This document shows positions 9,462-18,975 of a stretch of DNA of 64,000 bases, in pieces. Source of the DNA: Beijerinckiaceae bacterium. GTDB lineage: Bacteria > Pseudomonadota > Alphaproteobacteria > Rhizobiales > Beijerinckiaceae. A program made the translations under genes and the position numbers. How positions within the stretch are numbered: position 1 is the first letter of the stretch; each line of letters opens with the position of its first letter. The DNA lies in assembly GCA_027532775.1 (NCBI GenBank), contig JAPZTO010000002.1, positions 1-64,000 on the forward strand, in the 5' to 3' direction. The notes beneath the pieces were generated by a model. That model saw only the letters and a program-made list of their open reading frames with translations. It did no database searches and had not been told where the DNA came from.

Positions 9462-9932
9462 ATGAAACTCACTGATCTTCGGGACAATGAAGGCGCAACC
9501 AAGAAGCGCATGCGCGTGGGCCGCGGTATCGGCTCAGGCAAGGGCAAGACCGCCGGTCGCGGCGTGAAGGGCCAGAAGGCGCGCACCGGCGTGGCGATCA
9601 AGGGCTTCGAGGGCGGCCAGATGCCGTTGCATCGTCGCCTGCCGAAGCGCGGCTTCAACAATATCGGCGCGATCGATCTCAACGAGGTCAATCTCGGCCG
9701 GATCCAGGAAGCCGTCGATGCCGGCAAGCTCGACAAGGGCACCACGGTCACGATCGAATCGCTGGTGGCGGCGGGCATCTGCTCGAAGCCGCGCGACGGG
9801 GTCAAGATCCTCGGCGTCGGCGAACTCAAGGCGAAGCTGGCTTTCGAGGTGTTCCGTGCCTCGAAGAGCGCGGTTGCCGCGATCGAGAAGGCCGGCGGCT
9901 CGGTGAAGCTGCTGGCCGGCGAAACCGCCTGA
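9462..9932 (+). CDS. rplO: Large subunit ribosomal protein L15 (uL15)
   Basis: The 156 residues start [20 protein letters not shown]. The glycine-rich [20 protein letters not shown] arm that threads into 23S rRNA is intact. L15 is a late assembly protein. A strong hairpin and a 255-nt spacer separate it from secY, which is long for this cluster. Confidence 0.98.
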   Translation: MKLTDLRDNEGATKKRMRVGRGIGSGKGKTAGRGVKGQKARTGVAIKGFEGGQMPLHRRLPKRGFNNIGAIDLNEVNLGRIQEAVDAGKLDKGTTVTIESLVAAGICSKPRDGVKILGVGELKAKLAFEVFRASKSAVAAIEKAGGSVKLLAGETA

Positions 9933-9947
9933 TCCGAAAAACACCGG

Positions 9948-9975
9948 CGCCGGGGTGACTTTCCCCGGCGTCGTT
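9948..9975 (+). terminator. Hairpin between rplO and secY
   Basis: CGCCGGGG (9948-9955) and CCCCGGCG (9963-9970) form a perfect 8-bp stem with a 7-nt loop, followed by TCGTTCTT. The T content is modest, so this is a likely partial terminator that lowers secY relative to the ribosomal genes. Confidence 0.5.
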
Positions 9976-10187
9976 CTTATGTGTGCAACGTTCCGGTTGC
10001 AGGGATGGGTGTCCCTGTCGCGCGGAACGGCAAATTTCGACGGAAGAACGACAGCTCTTTCGCCGGTTCTTGAGCGCAGCGCCCGATTGCGCCCTCATTG
10101 TCCGGCGGCTGGCCGCTGATCGTTTCGACAGGCTGGCGCCTCCCGCCGGGGAGCCGCGTCGTCCGGGACGGGGACAAGGGTTCATCG

Positions 10188-11519
10188 ATGGCATCGGCAG
10201 CAGAACAGCTTGCAGCGAATCTCAACTTTGGCGCCTTGGCCAAGGCGGAGGAGCTCAAGAAGCGGATCTGGTTCACCCTGGGCGCGCTGCTCGTCTATCG
10301 CCTCGGCACCTATATTCCGCTGCCCGGGATCAACCCCGAAGCGCTGGCGGATGTCTTCAAGCAGCAGCAGGCGGGCGTTCTCGGCCTGTTCAACATGTTT
10401 TCCGGCGGTGCCGTGGGGCGTCTCGCGATTTTCGCGCTGAACATCATGCCCTATATCTCCGCCTCGATCATCATCCAGCTGATGACGACGGTGTCGCCGA
10501 CGCTCGAGGCCCTCAAGAAGGAGGGTGAATCCGGCCGGCGGCAGATCAACCAGTATACCCGCTACCTGACCGTGATCCTGGCCTTGTTCCAGGCCTGGGG
10601 TATTGCCGTAGGCCTGCAGAGCTCCGGCTCGATCGTGCAGAATCCGGGGCCGTTCTTCGTGCTCTCGACCGTGGTGACGCTGACCGGCGGCACGTTGTTC
10701 CTCATGTGGCTGGGTGAGCAGATCACGAGCCGCGGCATCGGCAACGGCACCTCGCTCATCATCTTCGCGGGCATCGTGGCCGAATTGCCTTCCGCGCTGG
10801 CCGGTACGCTCGAACTCGGGCGCCAGGGCGCCCTGTCGACCGGGATTATCCTCGGCGTGCTGCTGATGGCGATCGTGGTGATCTATTTCATCGTCTTCAT
10901 GGAGCGCGCGCAGCGCCGGCTGCTGATCAACTATCCGAAGCGGCAGATGGGCAACAAGGTGTTCGAGGGCCAGACTTCGTTCCTGCCGCTCAAGCTGAAT
11001 ACCGCCGGGGTGATTCCGCCGATCTTCGCCTCGTCGCTGCTGCTGATGCCGACGACCTTCGCCAGCTTCGCGCAGGCGGGCGGCCCGGAATGGCTGCAGA
11101 CGATGAACACCTATCTCGGGCATGGGCGGCCGCTCTACATGCTGCTCTACGCTGCCCTGATCATCTTCTTCGCCTTCTTCTACACGGCGATCGTGTTCAA
11201 CCCGACCGAGACGGCCGACAACCTGAAGAAGCATGGCGGCTTCATTCCCGGTATCCGTCCGGGCGAGAAGACGGCGTCCTATATCGACCACGTGCTCTCG
11301 CGCATTACCGTGATCGGCGCGGCCTATCTCACCGTGATCTGTCTCTTACCCGAATTTCTCATTTCCGCGGCCTCGCTTCCGTTCTACTTCGGAGGCACGT
11401 CCATTCTCATCGTGGTTTCGGTGACAATGGATACAGTGGCCCAGGTGCATGGCTATCTGCTGGCGCACCAATACGAGGGTCTCGTGAAGAAGGCCAAATT
11501 GCGGGGGAGCAAACGCTGA
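10188..11519 (+). CDS. secY: Preprotein translocase subunit SecY
   Basis: The product is 443 residues from ATG 10188 ([20 protein letters not shown]), the usual length. SecY is the ten-helix channel of the Sec translocon in the inner membrane. The plug region, [19 protein letters not shown], and cytoplasmic loop [20 protein letters not shown] are conserved. A longer in-frame start at 10098 would add an atypical Arg-rich leader and is rejected. The stop overlaps the adk start by one base (TGATG). Confidence 0.98.
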   Translation: MASAAEQLAANLNFGALAKAEELKKRIWFTLGALLVYRLGTYIPLPGINPEALADVFKQQQAGVLGLFNMFSGGAVGRLAIFALNIMPYISASIIIQLMTTVSPTLEALKKEGESGRRQINQYTRYLTVILALFQAWGIAVGLQSSGSIVQNPGPFFVLSTVVTLTGGTLFLMWLGEQITSRGIGNGTSLIIFAGIVAELPSALAGTLELGRQGALSTGIILGVLLMAIVVIYFIVFMERAQRRLLINYPKRQMGNKVFEGQTSFLPLKLNTAGVIPPIFASSLLLMPTTFASFAQAGGPEWLQTMNTYLGHGRPLYMLLYAALIIFFAFFYTAIVFNPTETADNLKKHGGFIPGIRPGEKTASYIDHVLSRITVIGAAYLTVICLLPEFLISAASLPFYFGGTSILIVVSVTMDTVAQVHGYLLAHQYEGLVKKAKLRGSKR

Positions 11520-12100
11520 TGAGATTGATACTGCTGGGTCCGCCCGGCGCAGGCAAGGGAACGCAGGCGCAGCGGCTGGTGACCCGCTACGGCATCGTGC
11601 AGCTCTCGACGGGTGACATGCTGCGTGCCGCCGTTGCTGCGGGCACGCCGGTCGGCCTGAAGGCCAAGGCCGTGATGGAATCGGGCGGGCTTGTCTCGGA
11701 CGAGATCGTCGTCGGTATCATCCGCGACCGGATCGCCGAGCCGGATGCCGCCAAGGGCTTTATTCTCGACGGCTTCCCGCGGACGGTGAAGCAGGCCGAG
11801 GCGCTCGACACCATGCTGGCCGAGCAGAAGTTGAAGCTGGATGCTGTCATCGAGCTGAAGGTGGACCAGAACGCCCTCGTGGGCCGGATCATCAAGCGGG
11901 CCGAGGAGGCGAAAGCCGCCGGGCAGCCTGTCCGCAAGGACGATGATCCGGAGGTCTTCAAGACGCGGCTGGAAGCCTATAACCGGGATACCGCGGCGGT
12001 GACGCCGTTCTATGCGGCAAAGGGCCAGCTGACGGTGATTGACGGCATGCAGCCGATCGAGGCCGTGGCTAGCGCGATGGACGGGGTTCTCGGGGGCTGA
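11519..12100 (+). CDS. adk: Adenylate kinase (short-LID form)
   Basis: The 193 residues start [20 protein letters not shown], with the P-loop GPPGAGKGT at residues 7-15. It catalyses AMP + ATP to 2 ADP. The LID region (residues ~125-150, [18 protein letters not shown]) is the short form without the zinc/Cys lid. Its position directly after secY and its one-base overlap show it belongs to the spc transcript, as usual in alphaproteobacteria. Confidence 0.97.
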   Translation: MRLILLGPPGAGKGTQAQRLVTRYGIVQLSTGDMLRAAVAAGTPVGLKAKAVMESGGLVSDEIVVGIIRDRIAEPDAAKGFILDGFPRTVKQAEALDTMLAEQKLKLDAVIELKVDQNALVGRIIKRAEEAKAAGQPVRKDDDPEVFKTRLEAYNRDTAAVTPFYAAKGQLTVIDGMQPIEAVASAMDGVLGG

Positions 12101-12159
12101 ACCCCTGAGCAGGGCGGCTTTCCGGGGCGGAAAAAGCGCGCCCGGGAGTCGTTTAGGGC

Positions 12160-12188
12160 TTGACGGCGGCGGCATCTGTCGTCTATCC
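12160..12188 (+). promoter_or_regulatory. Promoter candidate for the rpsM-rpsK-rpoA-rplQ block
   Basis: TTGACG (12160-12165) and CTATCC (12183-12188) are 17 nt apart. The -35 is one base from the TTGACA consensus; the -10 is weaker. It lies in the 273-nt adk/rpsM spacer, the classical spc-alpha operon joint, about 190 nt upstream of rpsM. Confidence 0.5.
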
Positions 12189-12213
12189 GCAAGCCCTTAC
12201 CGACGAGGCCGTT

Positions 12214-12245
12214 CGCGCGGGGCAACTCGCGCGTTTTTGTCTTTT
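12214..12245 (+). terminator. Intrinsic terminator-like hairpin in the adk-rpsM spacer
   Basis: CGCGCG-GGGCAACT-CGCGCG (12214-12233) is followed by TTTTTGTCTTTT. This is a good intrinsic terminator. It lies downstream of the promoter candidate at 12160, so it may be an attenuator in the alpha-block leader, or simply the terminator for read-through from adk. Confidence 0.6.
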
Positions 12246-12373
12246 CCGATTGCAGGCTCTCCGGGCCGATATCGGGCGCGCCGTCGGAAGACGGATTTTA
12301 GGCTGGTTGTCGAGCCGTTCTGGCGCGAAAGCCGCAGGCACAGTTTCTGTGTCGCCAGTTAAGGAGAAGTGAC

Positions 12374-12742
12374 GTGGCTCGTATCGCGGGCGTGAACATT
12401 CCGACGTCGAAGCGCGTTTGCATCGCGCTGCGCTACATCCATGGCATCGGGCCGGTGAATGCGGTTGAGATCTGCACCAAGGTCGGCATTCCGCTCGAGC
12501 GTCGCGTCAACCAGTTGACCGACCAGGAAGTCCTGCAGATCCGCGAAGTGATCGACCGGGATTACCTCGTCGAGGGTGATCTTCGCCGCGAAGTGGCGAT
12601 GAACATCAAGCGGCTCATGGATCTTGGCTGCTATCGTGGCCTGCGCCATCGCCGGGGCCTGCCGGTCCGCGGCCAGCGCACCCACACCAACGCCCGGACC
12701 CGCAAGGGCAAGGCGAAGCCGATCGCCGGCAAGAAGAAGTAA
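12374..12742 (+). CDS. rpsM: Small subunit ribosomal protein S13 (uS13)
   Basis: The product is 122 residues ([20 protein letters not shown]). The helix-two-turn-helix and [20 protein letters not shown] tail touching P-site tRNA are intact. The true start is ATG 12374 (or the adjacent GTG spelling), after AAGGAGAAG. First gene of the alpha block; rpmJ, which precedes it in enterobacteria, is absent. Confidence 0.98.
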   Translation: MARIAGVNIPTSKRVCIALRYIHGIGPVNAVEICTKVGIPLERRVNQLTDQEVLQIREVIDRDYLVEGDLRREVAMNIKRLMDLGCYRGLRHRRGLPVRGQRTHTNARTRKGKAKPIAGKKK

Positions 12743-12748
12743 GGTTTC

Positions 12749-12770
12749 GCGCGGCGCCTTTCCGCCGCGC
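12749..12770 (+). other. Hairpin in the rpsM-rpsK spacer
   Basis: GCGCGGCG (12749-12756) and CGCCGCGC (12763-12770) form a perfect 8-bp stem with loop CCTTTC. No T-run follows. It fits the pattern of one strong stem in each long spacer of this cluster. Confidence 0.45.
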
Positions 12771-12802
12771 CCCGAATTCAGACACGAAGGCTCGAGAGCA
12801 TT

Positions 12803-13192
12803 ATGGCCAAGGAAGCGCAACGTATTCGCCGCCGCGAGCGCAAGAACATTGTTTCGGGCATCGCGCATGTGAATGCCTCGTTCAACAACACGATGATCAC
12901 GATCACGGATGCCCAGGGCAACGCGATTTCCTGGTCGTCCGCCGGCACGATGGGCTTCAAGGGCTCGAAAAAGTCGACGCCGTATGCCGCGCAGGTTGCT
13001 GCGGAAGATGCTGCCCGCAAGGCTTCCGAGCATGGCATGCGGACCCTCGAGGTCGAGGTTTCCGGTCCGGGTTCGGGCCGTGAATCGGCCCTTCGGGCGC
13101 TTCAGGCTGCCGGGTTCACGGTTACGTCCATCCGCGACGTGACGCCGATCCCGCATAATGGCTGCCGCCCGCGCAAGCGCCGCCGCGTCTGA
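12803..13192 (+). CDS. rpsK: Small subunit ribosomal protein S11 (uS11)
   Basis: The 129 residues include [20 protein letters not shown] and the [16 protein letters not shown] to [18 protein letters not shown] end, all canonical. S11 lines the 30S platform near the mRNA exit. A 70-nt spacer precedes rpoA. Confidence 0.98.
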   Translation: MAKEAQRIRRRERKNIVSGIAHVNASFNNTMITITDAQGNAISWSSAGTMGFKGSKKSTPYAAQVAAEDAARKASEHGMRTLEVEVSGPGSGRESALRALQAAGFTVTSIRDVTPIPHNGCRPRKRRRV

Positions 13193-13212
13193 CCTCCCAC
13201 GCTCCGCTCCAC

Positions 13213-13236
13213 GGGCGCCGCAATGGTTGCGGGGCC
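13213..13236 (+). other. Hairpin before rpoA
   Basis: CCGCAA-TGG-TTGCGG (13218-13232) is flanked by GGG and CCC that can extend the stem with a bulge. It lies about 30 nt before the GTG start of rpoA. No T-run follows. Confidence 0.35.
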
Positions 13237-13262
13237 CTTTGCCGTTTCAGGGATAAAGCACC

Positions 13263-14279
13263 GTGATCCAGAAGAATTGGCAGGACCTCATCAAGCCGTC
13301 GAAGCTCGAAGTTTCGCCTGGTGATGATCCGTCGCGAGTCGCGACCATCGTGGCGGAGCCGCTCGAGCGCGGGTTCGGCATGACGCTCGGCAATTCACTG
13401 CGCCGCATCCTGCTCTCGTCGCTTCAGGGCGCAGCGGTGACCGCCATTCATATCGATGGCGTGCTGCATGAATTCTCGTCGATTGCCGGCGTCCGCGAGG
13501 ATGTGACCGACATCGTGCTGAACGTGAAGGACATTGCCCTGAAGATGCAGGGCGAGGGTTCGAAGCGCCTGCTCCTGCGCAAGCAGGGTCCGGGCATCGT
13601 CACGGCCGGCGACATCCAGGTGACCGGCGACATCCAGGTGCTGAACCCGGAACTGGAACTCTGCACGCTGGATGACGGCGCGGAGATCCGCATCGAATTC
13701 CATGTCTCGACCGGCAAGGGCTATGTCCCGGCCGAGCGCAACCGCGCGGAAGACGCTGCGATCGGCCTGATCCCGGTCGACAGCCTGTTCTCGCCGGTCC
13801 GCAAGGTTTCCTACCGCGTCGAGAACACCCGTTCGGGCCAGATTCTCGATTATGACAAGTTGACCATGACCATCGAGACCGATGGTTCGGTCACGCCGGA
13901 AGACGCGCTGGCCTATTCGGCCCGTATCCTCCAGGACCAGCTCGAGATCTTCCTCAATTTCGAAGAGCCGAAGAAGCCGGAAACGCAGGCCGCGATCCCC
14001 GATCTCGCCTTCAACCCGGCTCTGCTCAAGAAGGTCGACGAGCTCGAATTGTCGGTCCGTTCGGCGAACTGCCTGAAGAACGACAACATCGTCTATATCG
14101 GCGACCTGATCCAGAAGACCGAGAGCGAAATGCTGCGCACGCCGAATTTCGGCCGCAAGTCCCTCAACGAAATCAAGGAAGTCCTGGCGCAGATGGGCCT
14201 GCATCTCGGCATGGAAGTGCAGGGTTGGCCGCCGGAAAACATCGAAGATCTCGCGAAGCGCTTCGAAGAGCATTACTGA
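13263..14279 (+). CDS. rpoA: DNA-directed RNA polymerase subunit alpha
   Basis: The 338 residues start with GTG ([17 protein letters not shown]). The N-terminal dimerisation domain carries [20 protein letters not shown]. The C-terminal domain (from ~250) ends with [20 protein letters not shown], the helix-hairpin that binds UP elements and activators. A short internal GDIQV repeat near residues 118-129 is in register with the family and not a duplication error. Confidence 0.98.
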   Translation: MIQKNWQDLIKPSKLEVSPGDDPSRVATIVAEPLERGFGMTLGNSLRRILLSSLQGAAVTAIHIDGVLHEFSSIAGVREDVTDIVLNVKDIALKMQGEGSKRLLLRKQGPGIVTAGDIQVTGDIQVLNPELELCTLDDGAEIRIEFHVSTGKGYVPAERNRAEDAAIGLIPVDSLFSPVRKVSYRVENTRSGQILDYDKLTMTIETDGSVTPEDALAYSARILQDQLEIFLNFEEPKKPETQAAIPDLAFNPALLKKVDELELSVRSANCLKNDNIVYIGDLIQKTESEMLRTPNFGRKSLNEIKEVLAQMGLHLGMEVQGWPPENIEDLAKRFEEHY

Positions 14280-14371
14280 GGCGGTGGCCTCCGGGGAAAC
14301 CGGGGGCGCTGACCCAAAAGCAGGGCGACCGTACCGTGGCACGGCGGTCGTCATAATGATGGAGAGCCAAC

Positions 14372-14800
14372 ATGCATCACGGTTTCCGTGGCCGTCGTTT
14401 CGGCCGCACGTCCAGCCACCGCAAGGCGATGTTCATGAACCTCGCGCAGTCGCTGATCACCCATGAGCAGATCACGACCACGCTCCCGAAGGCGAAGGAT
14501 ATTCGCCCGATCGTGGAAAAGCTGGTCACGCTCGGCAAGCGCGGGGATCTGCATGCCCGCCGCCAGGCGATCGCGCAGCTGCGTGACGAGACCGTGGTGC
14601 GGAAGCTGTTCGACGTCATCGCCAAGCGCTATGCCTCGCGTAATGGCGGCTATCTCCGCATCATGAAGGCCGGCTTCCGCTTCGGCGATGCGGCTCCGAT
14701 GGCGGTGATCGAGTTTGTTGATCGCGATATCGACGCCAAGGGCTCGGCCGACAAGGCCCGTGCCGCCGCCGCTGCCGAATCGGCGCCGGCCGCCGCCTGA
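14372..14800 (+). CDS. rplQ: Large subunit ribosomal protein L17 (bL17)
   Basis: The 142 residues start [20 protein letters not shown]. The [20 protein letters not shown] and [20 protein letters not shown] blocks are typical. The C-terminal Ala-rich tail (~20 residues) is variable in the family. Last gene of the ribosomal cluster; a strong terminator lies 25 nt downstream. Confidence 0.98.
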   Translation: MHHGFRGRRFGRTSSHRKAMFMNLAQSLITHEQITTTLPKAKDIRPIVEKLVTLGKRGDLHARRQAIAQLRDETVVRKLFDVIAKRYASRNGGYLRIMKAGFRFGDAAPMAVIEFVDRDIDAKGSADKARAAAAAESAPAAA

Positions 14801-14825
14801 CCGGCGCAGACCGTCTCGGATTATC

Positions 14826-14851
14826 AAGGCGGCCTCCGGGCCGCCTTTTTT
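14826..14851 (+). terminator. Intrinsic terminator closing the ribosomal cluster
   Basis: AAGGCGGCC-TCCG-GGCCGCCTT is a 9-bp perfect stem followed by TTTT. It is the strongest terminator in the first 15 kb and sits 25 nt after rplQ. Confidence 0.9.
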
Positions 14852-15043
14852 GTTGCACGCGGGCTCAGGCCGAGCGGCCTGGGCAAGTGCCGCCTTTTTT
14901 CCATCGCCATCGATCCCTATTTTCCATGGATCGCTGATTTCGTGGCCGGCCCCATGGTTTCGGGGGCAGGGGCGCGATCCGGGCTGGCGAATCGGCCCCG
15001 GCGGGGTTAGGCGAAACCGGGTGCATTCGGGGAGTTCCGCAGG

Positions 15044-16453
15044 ATGTCGGCAAGGACGTGTCACAGGGGACTGGTTCTGGGGCTTCTCGTTTCCCTCGCG
15101 GGGCCGGTGGTCGCGCAGGCGCCGCGCGAGGTCCGACCGCCGGTGAGCCGGGCGGAGGTGGGCCTGTCTTTCGCGCCGATCGTCCGGTCGGCGGCGCCGG
15201 CGGTTGTCAATGTCTACGCCTCGCAGAAGCAGAGCCGCGCGCGCAACCCGTTCGAGGGCGATCCGTTCTTCGAGCGCTTTTTCGGTGGGCTCGCCCAGCC
15301 GGAACGGGCGCGGCAATCCGTCGGCTCCGGCGTGATTCTCGGCCGCGACGGCATGGTGGTGACGAACCACCATGTCATCGAGGGCATGACGGAGATCAAG
15401 GTCGCGCTGCCGGATCGGCGGGAATTCGAAGCCGAGATCAAGCTGCGCGACCCGAAGACCGATCTCGCCGTGCTGCAGATCAAGGGCGGCGGCACGTTCC
15501 CCGCGCTGGAGCTGGGGGATTCAGAGGCGCTGGAGGTCGGCGATTTTGTGCTCGCCATCGGCAACCCGTTCGGGGTCGGCCAGACCGTGACGCATGGCAT
15601 CGTCTCGGCGCTGGCGCGCACGCAGGTCGGGATCAGCGATTACCAGTTCTTCATCCAGACCGATGCGGCGATCAATCCGGGCAATTCCGGTGGAGCGCTG
15701 GTGGATATGCAGGGCCGGGTGATCGGCATCAACACCGCGATCTATTCGAAATCCGGCGGCAGCCACGGGATCGGCTTCGCCATTCCCGCCAATATGGTGC
15801 GCTCGGTGCTCGACAGTGCCCGCAGCGGCGGCGGCGTGGTGCGCCGGCCCTGGCTGGGTGCGTCGCTGCAGGTGATCACGACCGAGATGGCGGAAACGCT
15901 GTCGCTGCCGCGCCCGGTCGGGGCGCTGGTTTCAAGCGTGACGACCGGCTCGCCGGCGGATCAGGCCGGGCTGAAGCGGCTGGATGTCATCCAGGCCGTG
16001 GACGGGGTGGAGGTGGATGATCCGGATGCGTTCGGGTTCCGCTTCGCCACCAAGGCTTTGGGCGGGACGATGCGCCTCACCGTGCTGCGTGGCGGGCGCA
16101 AGCAGGATCTGGCGTTGCGGCTGGTGCCGGCACCGGAAATCCCGGCCCGCAATGCCACGCTGATCAAGTCCAACTCGCCGTTCCAGGGTGCGACCGTGGT
16201 GAACATCTCGCCCGCCGTGAAGGAGGAATTCTCGATCAGCGGCATCGATGCCGGCGTCGCGATCAGCGAGATCGAGCCGGGATCGAGCGCCGAGCAGGTC
16301 GGCTTCCGGAAGGGGGATGTCATCCTCACGCTCAATGGCCAGCGGATCGAGGATACGGGCGCGATGGACCGGGCGACGCGCGGCCGGAGCTATCTGTGGC
16401 GGATCACCTTCAACCGCGGCGGGCAGACGTTCAGCACGGCTTTTGGCGGCTAG
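15044..16453 (+). CDS. Periplasmic Do-type serine protease (DegP/DegQ-like)
   Basis: The 469 residues open with a signal peptide of about 26 residues (LVLGLLVSLAGPVVAQA). The trypsin-like domain shows the triad His110 (TNHHV), Asp140 (KTDLAV) and Ser215 (NPGNSGGAL), and two PDZ domains follow (~285-370 and ~385-465). It degrades or refolds damaged envelope proteins. The length and two PDZ domains fit DegP/DegQ. No sigma-32 or RpoE-type promoter was identified. rarA starts 4 nt after the stop. Confidence 0.93.
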   Translation: MSARTCHRGLVLGLLVSLAGPVVAQAPREVRPPVSRAEVGLSFAPIVRSAAPAVVNVYASQKQSRARNPFEGDPFFERFFGGLAQPERARQSVGSGVILGRDGMVVTNHHVIEGMTEIKVALPDRREFEAEIKLRDPKTDLAVLQIKGGGTFPALELGDSEALEVGDFVLAIGNPFGVGQTVTHGIVSALARTQVGISDYQFFIQTDAAINPGNSGGALVDMQGRVIGINTAIYSKSGGSHGIGFAIPANMVRSVLDSARSGGGVVRRPWLGASLQVITTEMAETLSLPRPVGALVSSVTTGSPADQAGLKRLDVIQAVDGVEVDDPDAFGFRFATKALGGTMRLTVLRGGRKQDLALRLVPAPEIPARNATLIKSNSPFQGATVVNISPAVKEEFSISGIDAGVAISEIEPGSSAEQVGFRKGDVILTLNGQRIEDTGAMDRATRGRSYLWRITFNRGGQTFSTAFGG

Positions 16454-16457
16454 CGGC

Positions 16458-17750
16458 GTGAGCGCGCCGGCCGAAGCGCATCGCCCGCTGGCCGACCGGA
16501 TGCGGCCGGCCGTGCTGAGCGATCTTGTCGGGCAGGAACACCTGACCGGGGCGGGCGGAGCGCTCCGTCGGCTGGTCGAGGCACGGAGCCTTGGCTCGCT
16601 GATCCTCTGGGGGCCGCCGGGCACCGGCAAGACCACGGTTGCGCGGCTGCTGGCGCATGAGACGGACCTGATTTTCGAGCAGATCTCGGCGATCTTTTCC
16701 GGCGTGGCCGACCTCAAGAAGGTGTTCGAGGCGGCGCGGCTTCGGCAGAAAATGGGGCAGGGGACGCTGCTCTTCGTCGACGAGATCCACCGTTTCAACC
16801 GCGCCCAGCAGGACAGTTTCCTCCCCGTGATGGAGGACGGCACGGTGGTCCTGATCGGGGCAACAACGGAGAACCCGTCCTTCGCACTCAACGCCGCCCT
16901 GCTGTCCCGTGCGCGAGTGCTGACCTTCCGGCCGCTCGACGAGGCGGCGATCCTGCGCCTGCTCGACCGGGCCGAGAAGCAGGAAGGGCGGGCGCTGCCG
17001 CTTGACGAGGCCGCCCGGCAGGCGCTGGCGCGTTTCGCCGATGGCGACGGAAGGGCAGCGCTGACCCTCGCCGAGGAGGTCTGGCGCGCGGCGGGCGAAG
17101 GCGAAGTCTTCGACGAGGCAGGCCTCGCTTCGGTGATCCAGCGCCGCGCACCCGTCTATGACAAGAGCGAGGACGGACATTACAACCTCATCTCCGCGCT
17201 GCATAAATGCGTACGCGGCTCAGACCCGGATGCCGCGCTCTATTATTTCTGCCGCATGTGCGATGCCGGCGAGGATCCGCGTTTCCTTGCGCGGCGGCTG
17301 GTGCGGATGGCGGTGGAGGATATCGGCCTGGCCGATCCGCAGGCGCTGGTCCATGCGCGCGCAGCTGCCGAGGCTTTTGAGCAGCTCGGTTCGCCCGAGG
17401 GCGAGCTGGCTTTGGCCAATGCCGTGATCTATCTCGCCACGGCGCCGAAATCGAACGCAGCGTACGCGGCCTACAAGGGCGCCCTGGCCACGGCGAAGCG
17501 CGCCGGCTCGCTGGCTCCGCCCAAGACCATCCTCAACGCCCCGACGCGGCTGATGAAGGAGGAGGGTTACGGCGCCGATTACGCCTATGACCATGACGCG
17601 CCGCATGCCTTTTCCGGGCAGGATTACTGGCCGCCCGCGCTCGGCCGGCAGCATTTCTACGATCCGCCGGAGCGGGGTTTCGAGCGCGAGATCCGCAAGC
17701 GGCTGGAATTCTGGGAGAAGCTGCGGCGCGAGCGGGGCGGGCGCGGATGA
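16458..17750 (+). CDS. rarA: Replication-associated recombination protein RarA (AAA+ ATPase)
   Basis: The product is 430 residues from GTG 16458 (MSAPAEAHRPLADRMRPAVL). Walker A GPPGTGKTT lies at 52-60, Walker B LLFVDEIH at ~104-111, sensor 1 GATTENPSF follows, then the C-terminal tetramerisation domain with the YKGAL and DYWPP motifs. It is clamp-loader-like and acts at stalled forks. It is spaced 4 nt from the protease gene and overlaps the next gene by 4 nt. Confidence 0.93.
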   Translation: MSAPAEAHRPLADRMRPAVLSDLVGQEHLTGAGGALRRLVEARSLGSLILWGPPGTGKTTVARLLAHETDLIFEQISAIFSGVADLKKVFEAARLRQKMGQGTLLFVDEIHRFNRAQQDSFLPVMEDGTVVLIGATTENPSFALNAALLSRARVLTFRPLDEAAILRLLDRAEKQEGRALPLDEAARQALARFADGDGRAALTLAEEVWRAAGEGEVFDEAGLASVIQRRAPVYDKSEDGHYNLISALHKCVRGSDPDAALYYFCRMCDAGEDPRFLARRLVRMAVEDIGLADPQALVHARAAAEAFEQLGSPEGELALANAVIYLATAPKSNAAYAAYKGALATAKRAGSLAPPKTILNAPTRLMKEEGYGADYAYDHDAPHAFSGQDYWPPALGRQHFYDPPERGFEREIRKRLEFWEKLRRERGGRG

Positions 17751-18376
17751 GCGCCGACCGGGTTCTCGCGGCGCTGATTGCGATGGTTGCCCTGCTGGCC
17801 GTGGCCGGGCAGGGGCATATGCTGGTGGGGCTGACGGCCGAAAGGGGCGGGCATCCCGGCCATGCGCTCTGGGTTTTCCTCGGCTTCTTCACCATCCTGA
17901 CCAACATCGCGATTGCCGTAGCCTGCCTTGCGCGGTGGCGCGGGCACTGGCCGGGCTGGTGGCCCTCGCCGCGCATGATGCTGGCTTCCCTCGCACTCAA
18001 CATCACGCTGGTCGGGATCGTCTACCACGTCCTTCTCTCGGATCTCTGGAACCCGCAGGGGATCTACTGGTGGGCCGACCAGGGTGTGCATACAGCAGTG
18101 CCGGTGCTGTTTCTGGCCTATTGGGCGCTTTTTGCGCCAAAAACCGGCCTTGTCTGGCGTGATGCCCTGCGCTGGATGATCTATCCGGCGGGCTATTTCG
18201 TCTATGCGCTGGCGCGGGGCGCGGTGGACGGGTGGTATCCCTATCCGTTCCTTGATGTCGGCCGGCTGGGCCATGGCCCGGTTCTGGCCAACGGATTGGG
18301 CATTGCCGTGATCCAGTTCGTGGCCGGGCTGGGCATGGTGGCGGCCAGCCGGGTCCTGCCAGCGGGGCGACCCTGA
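17747..18376 (+). CDS. Pr6Pr family integral membrane protein
   Basis: The 209 residues have about six hydrophobic spans. The FFTILTNIAIA segment, the YWWADQGVHTAVPVLFLAYW stretch and GWYPYPFLDVGRLGHG are the features of the Pr6Pr (FAR-17a/AIG1-like) membrane family. No biochemical role is established for the bacterial members. ATGA overlap with rarA implies co-expression. A perfect 11-bp stem follows the stop. Confidence 0.8.
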   Translation: MSADRVLAALIAMVALLAVAGQGHMLVGLTAERGGHPGHALWVFLGFFTILTNIAIAVACLARWRGHWPGWWPSPRMMLASLALNITLVGIVYHVLLSDLWNPQGIYWWADQGVHTAVPVLFLAYWALFAPKTGLVWRDALRWMIYPAGYFVYALARGAVDGWYPYPFLDVGRLGHGPVLANGLGIAVIQFVAGLGMVAASRVLPAGRP

Positions 18377-18378
18377 GC

Positions 18379-18404
18379 GGCATGCCCGGCGGACCGGGCA
18401 TGCC
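18379..18404. terminator. Bidirectional hairpin between convergent genes
   Basis: GGCATGCCCGG-CGGA-CCGGGCATGCC is an 11-bp perfect stem located between the plus-strand Pr6Pr gene and the minus-strand Tat-leader gene. There is no T-run on the plus side. On the minus side it is followed by GCTCAGG, so any terminator activity depends on the stem. Confidence 0.6.
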
Positions 18405-18427
18405 CTTGATGTGACGCAGAAAAGCCC

Positions 18428-18844
18428 TCAGGCCGCGAGCGTGGCGCTGGCGGCGGCGAGCCGCTCGCTGGCCCAGGCGCGCGGACCGGCGAGGATATCG
18501 TCATCCTGCGCCACGCGGGCGAGGATGGCGAGGTCGCCCCGGGCTTCCGCGCGGCTGTTCAGGATGGCGACCAGCTTGCCGTAGCGGGCTTCGGCGATGC
18601 GGTTGGCCTCGCCGCCAAGGCGCATCCAGCCGGGAATGCCCCCGCTGGCGGCGGCATCGGCGATCGCACCGCGATGGCGCAGCAGGCCAAGGCGGAGTGA
18701 TTCGGCTTCGGCCCAGAGGCGGGCGATCGGCGTGGCCGGCGCTGCCGGGCTGGCAGCCATAGCCGGGAAAGTGGCCGCAGCGGTGGCACCGGCGAGAACG
18801 AGCCGGCGCGACAGGGTCGAACGGGAAGTCGGGTTGCGGGACAT
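18428..18844 (-). CDS. Hypothetical protein with twin-arginine-type leader
   Basis: The product is 138 residues from ATG 18844, chosen because GGAGG lies 7 nt before it; the longer upstream frame has no ribosome site. SRRLVLAGATAAATFPAMAA is a Tat- or Sec-type leader. The mature part is Ala/Arg-rich and helical (ARLWAEAESLRLGLLRHRG), with no recognised domain. Its promoter would face the three-palindrome row at 18976-19038. Confidence 0.65.
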   Translation of the reverse strand: MSRNPTSRSTLSRRLVLAGATAAATFPAMAASPAAPATPIARLWAEAESLRLGLLRHRGAIADAAASGGIPGWMRLGGEANRIAEARYGKLVAILNSRAEARGDLAILARVAQDDDILAGPRAWASERLAAASATLAA

Positions 18845-18975
18845 GGAGATCCTCCGGGGATCGAGGGGGAAGGCCGGGCAGCCCTTGTCAGCGGCCGGCA
18901 CCGAGGCTCGGACCTTTCGGTCCCTTCGGCAAGCATGAATCTTATGCTCATGACATGAATAAGGGCTGACGGTGG

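Noticed and set aside
13610-13650. Tandem duplication [11 protein letters not shown] in rpoA
   Set aside because: The segment is in register with alphaproteobacterial RpoA, so it is not a recent duplication.
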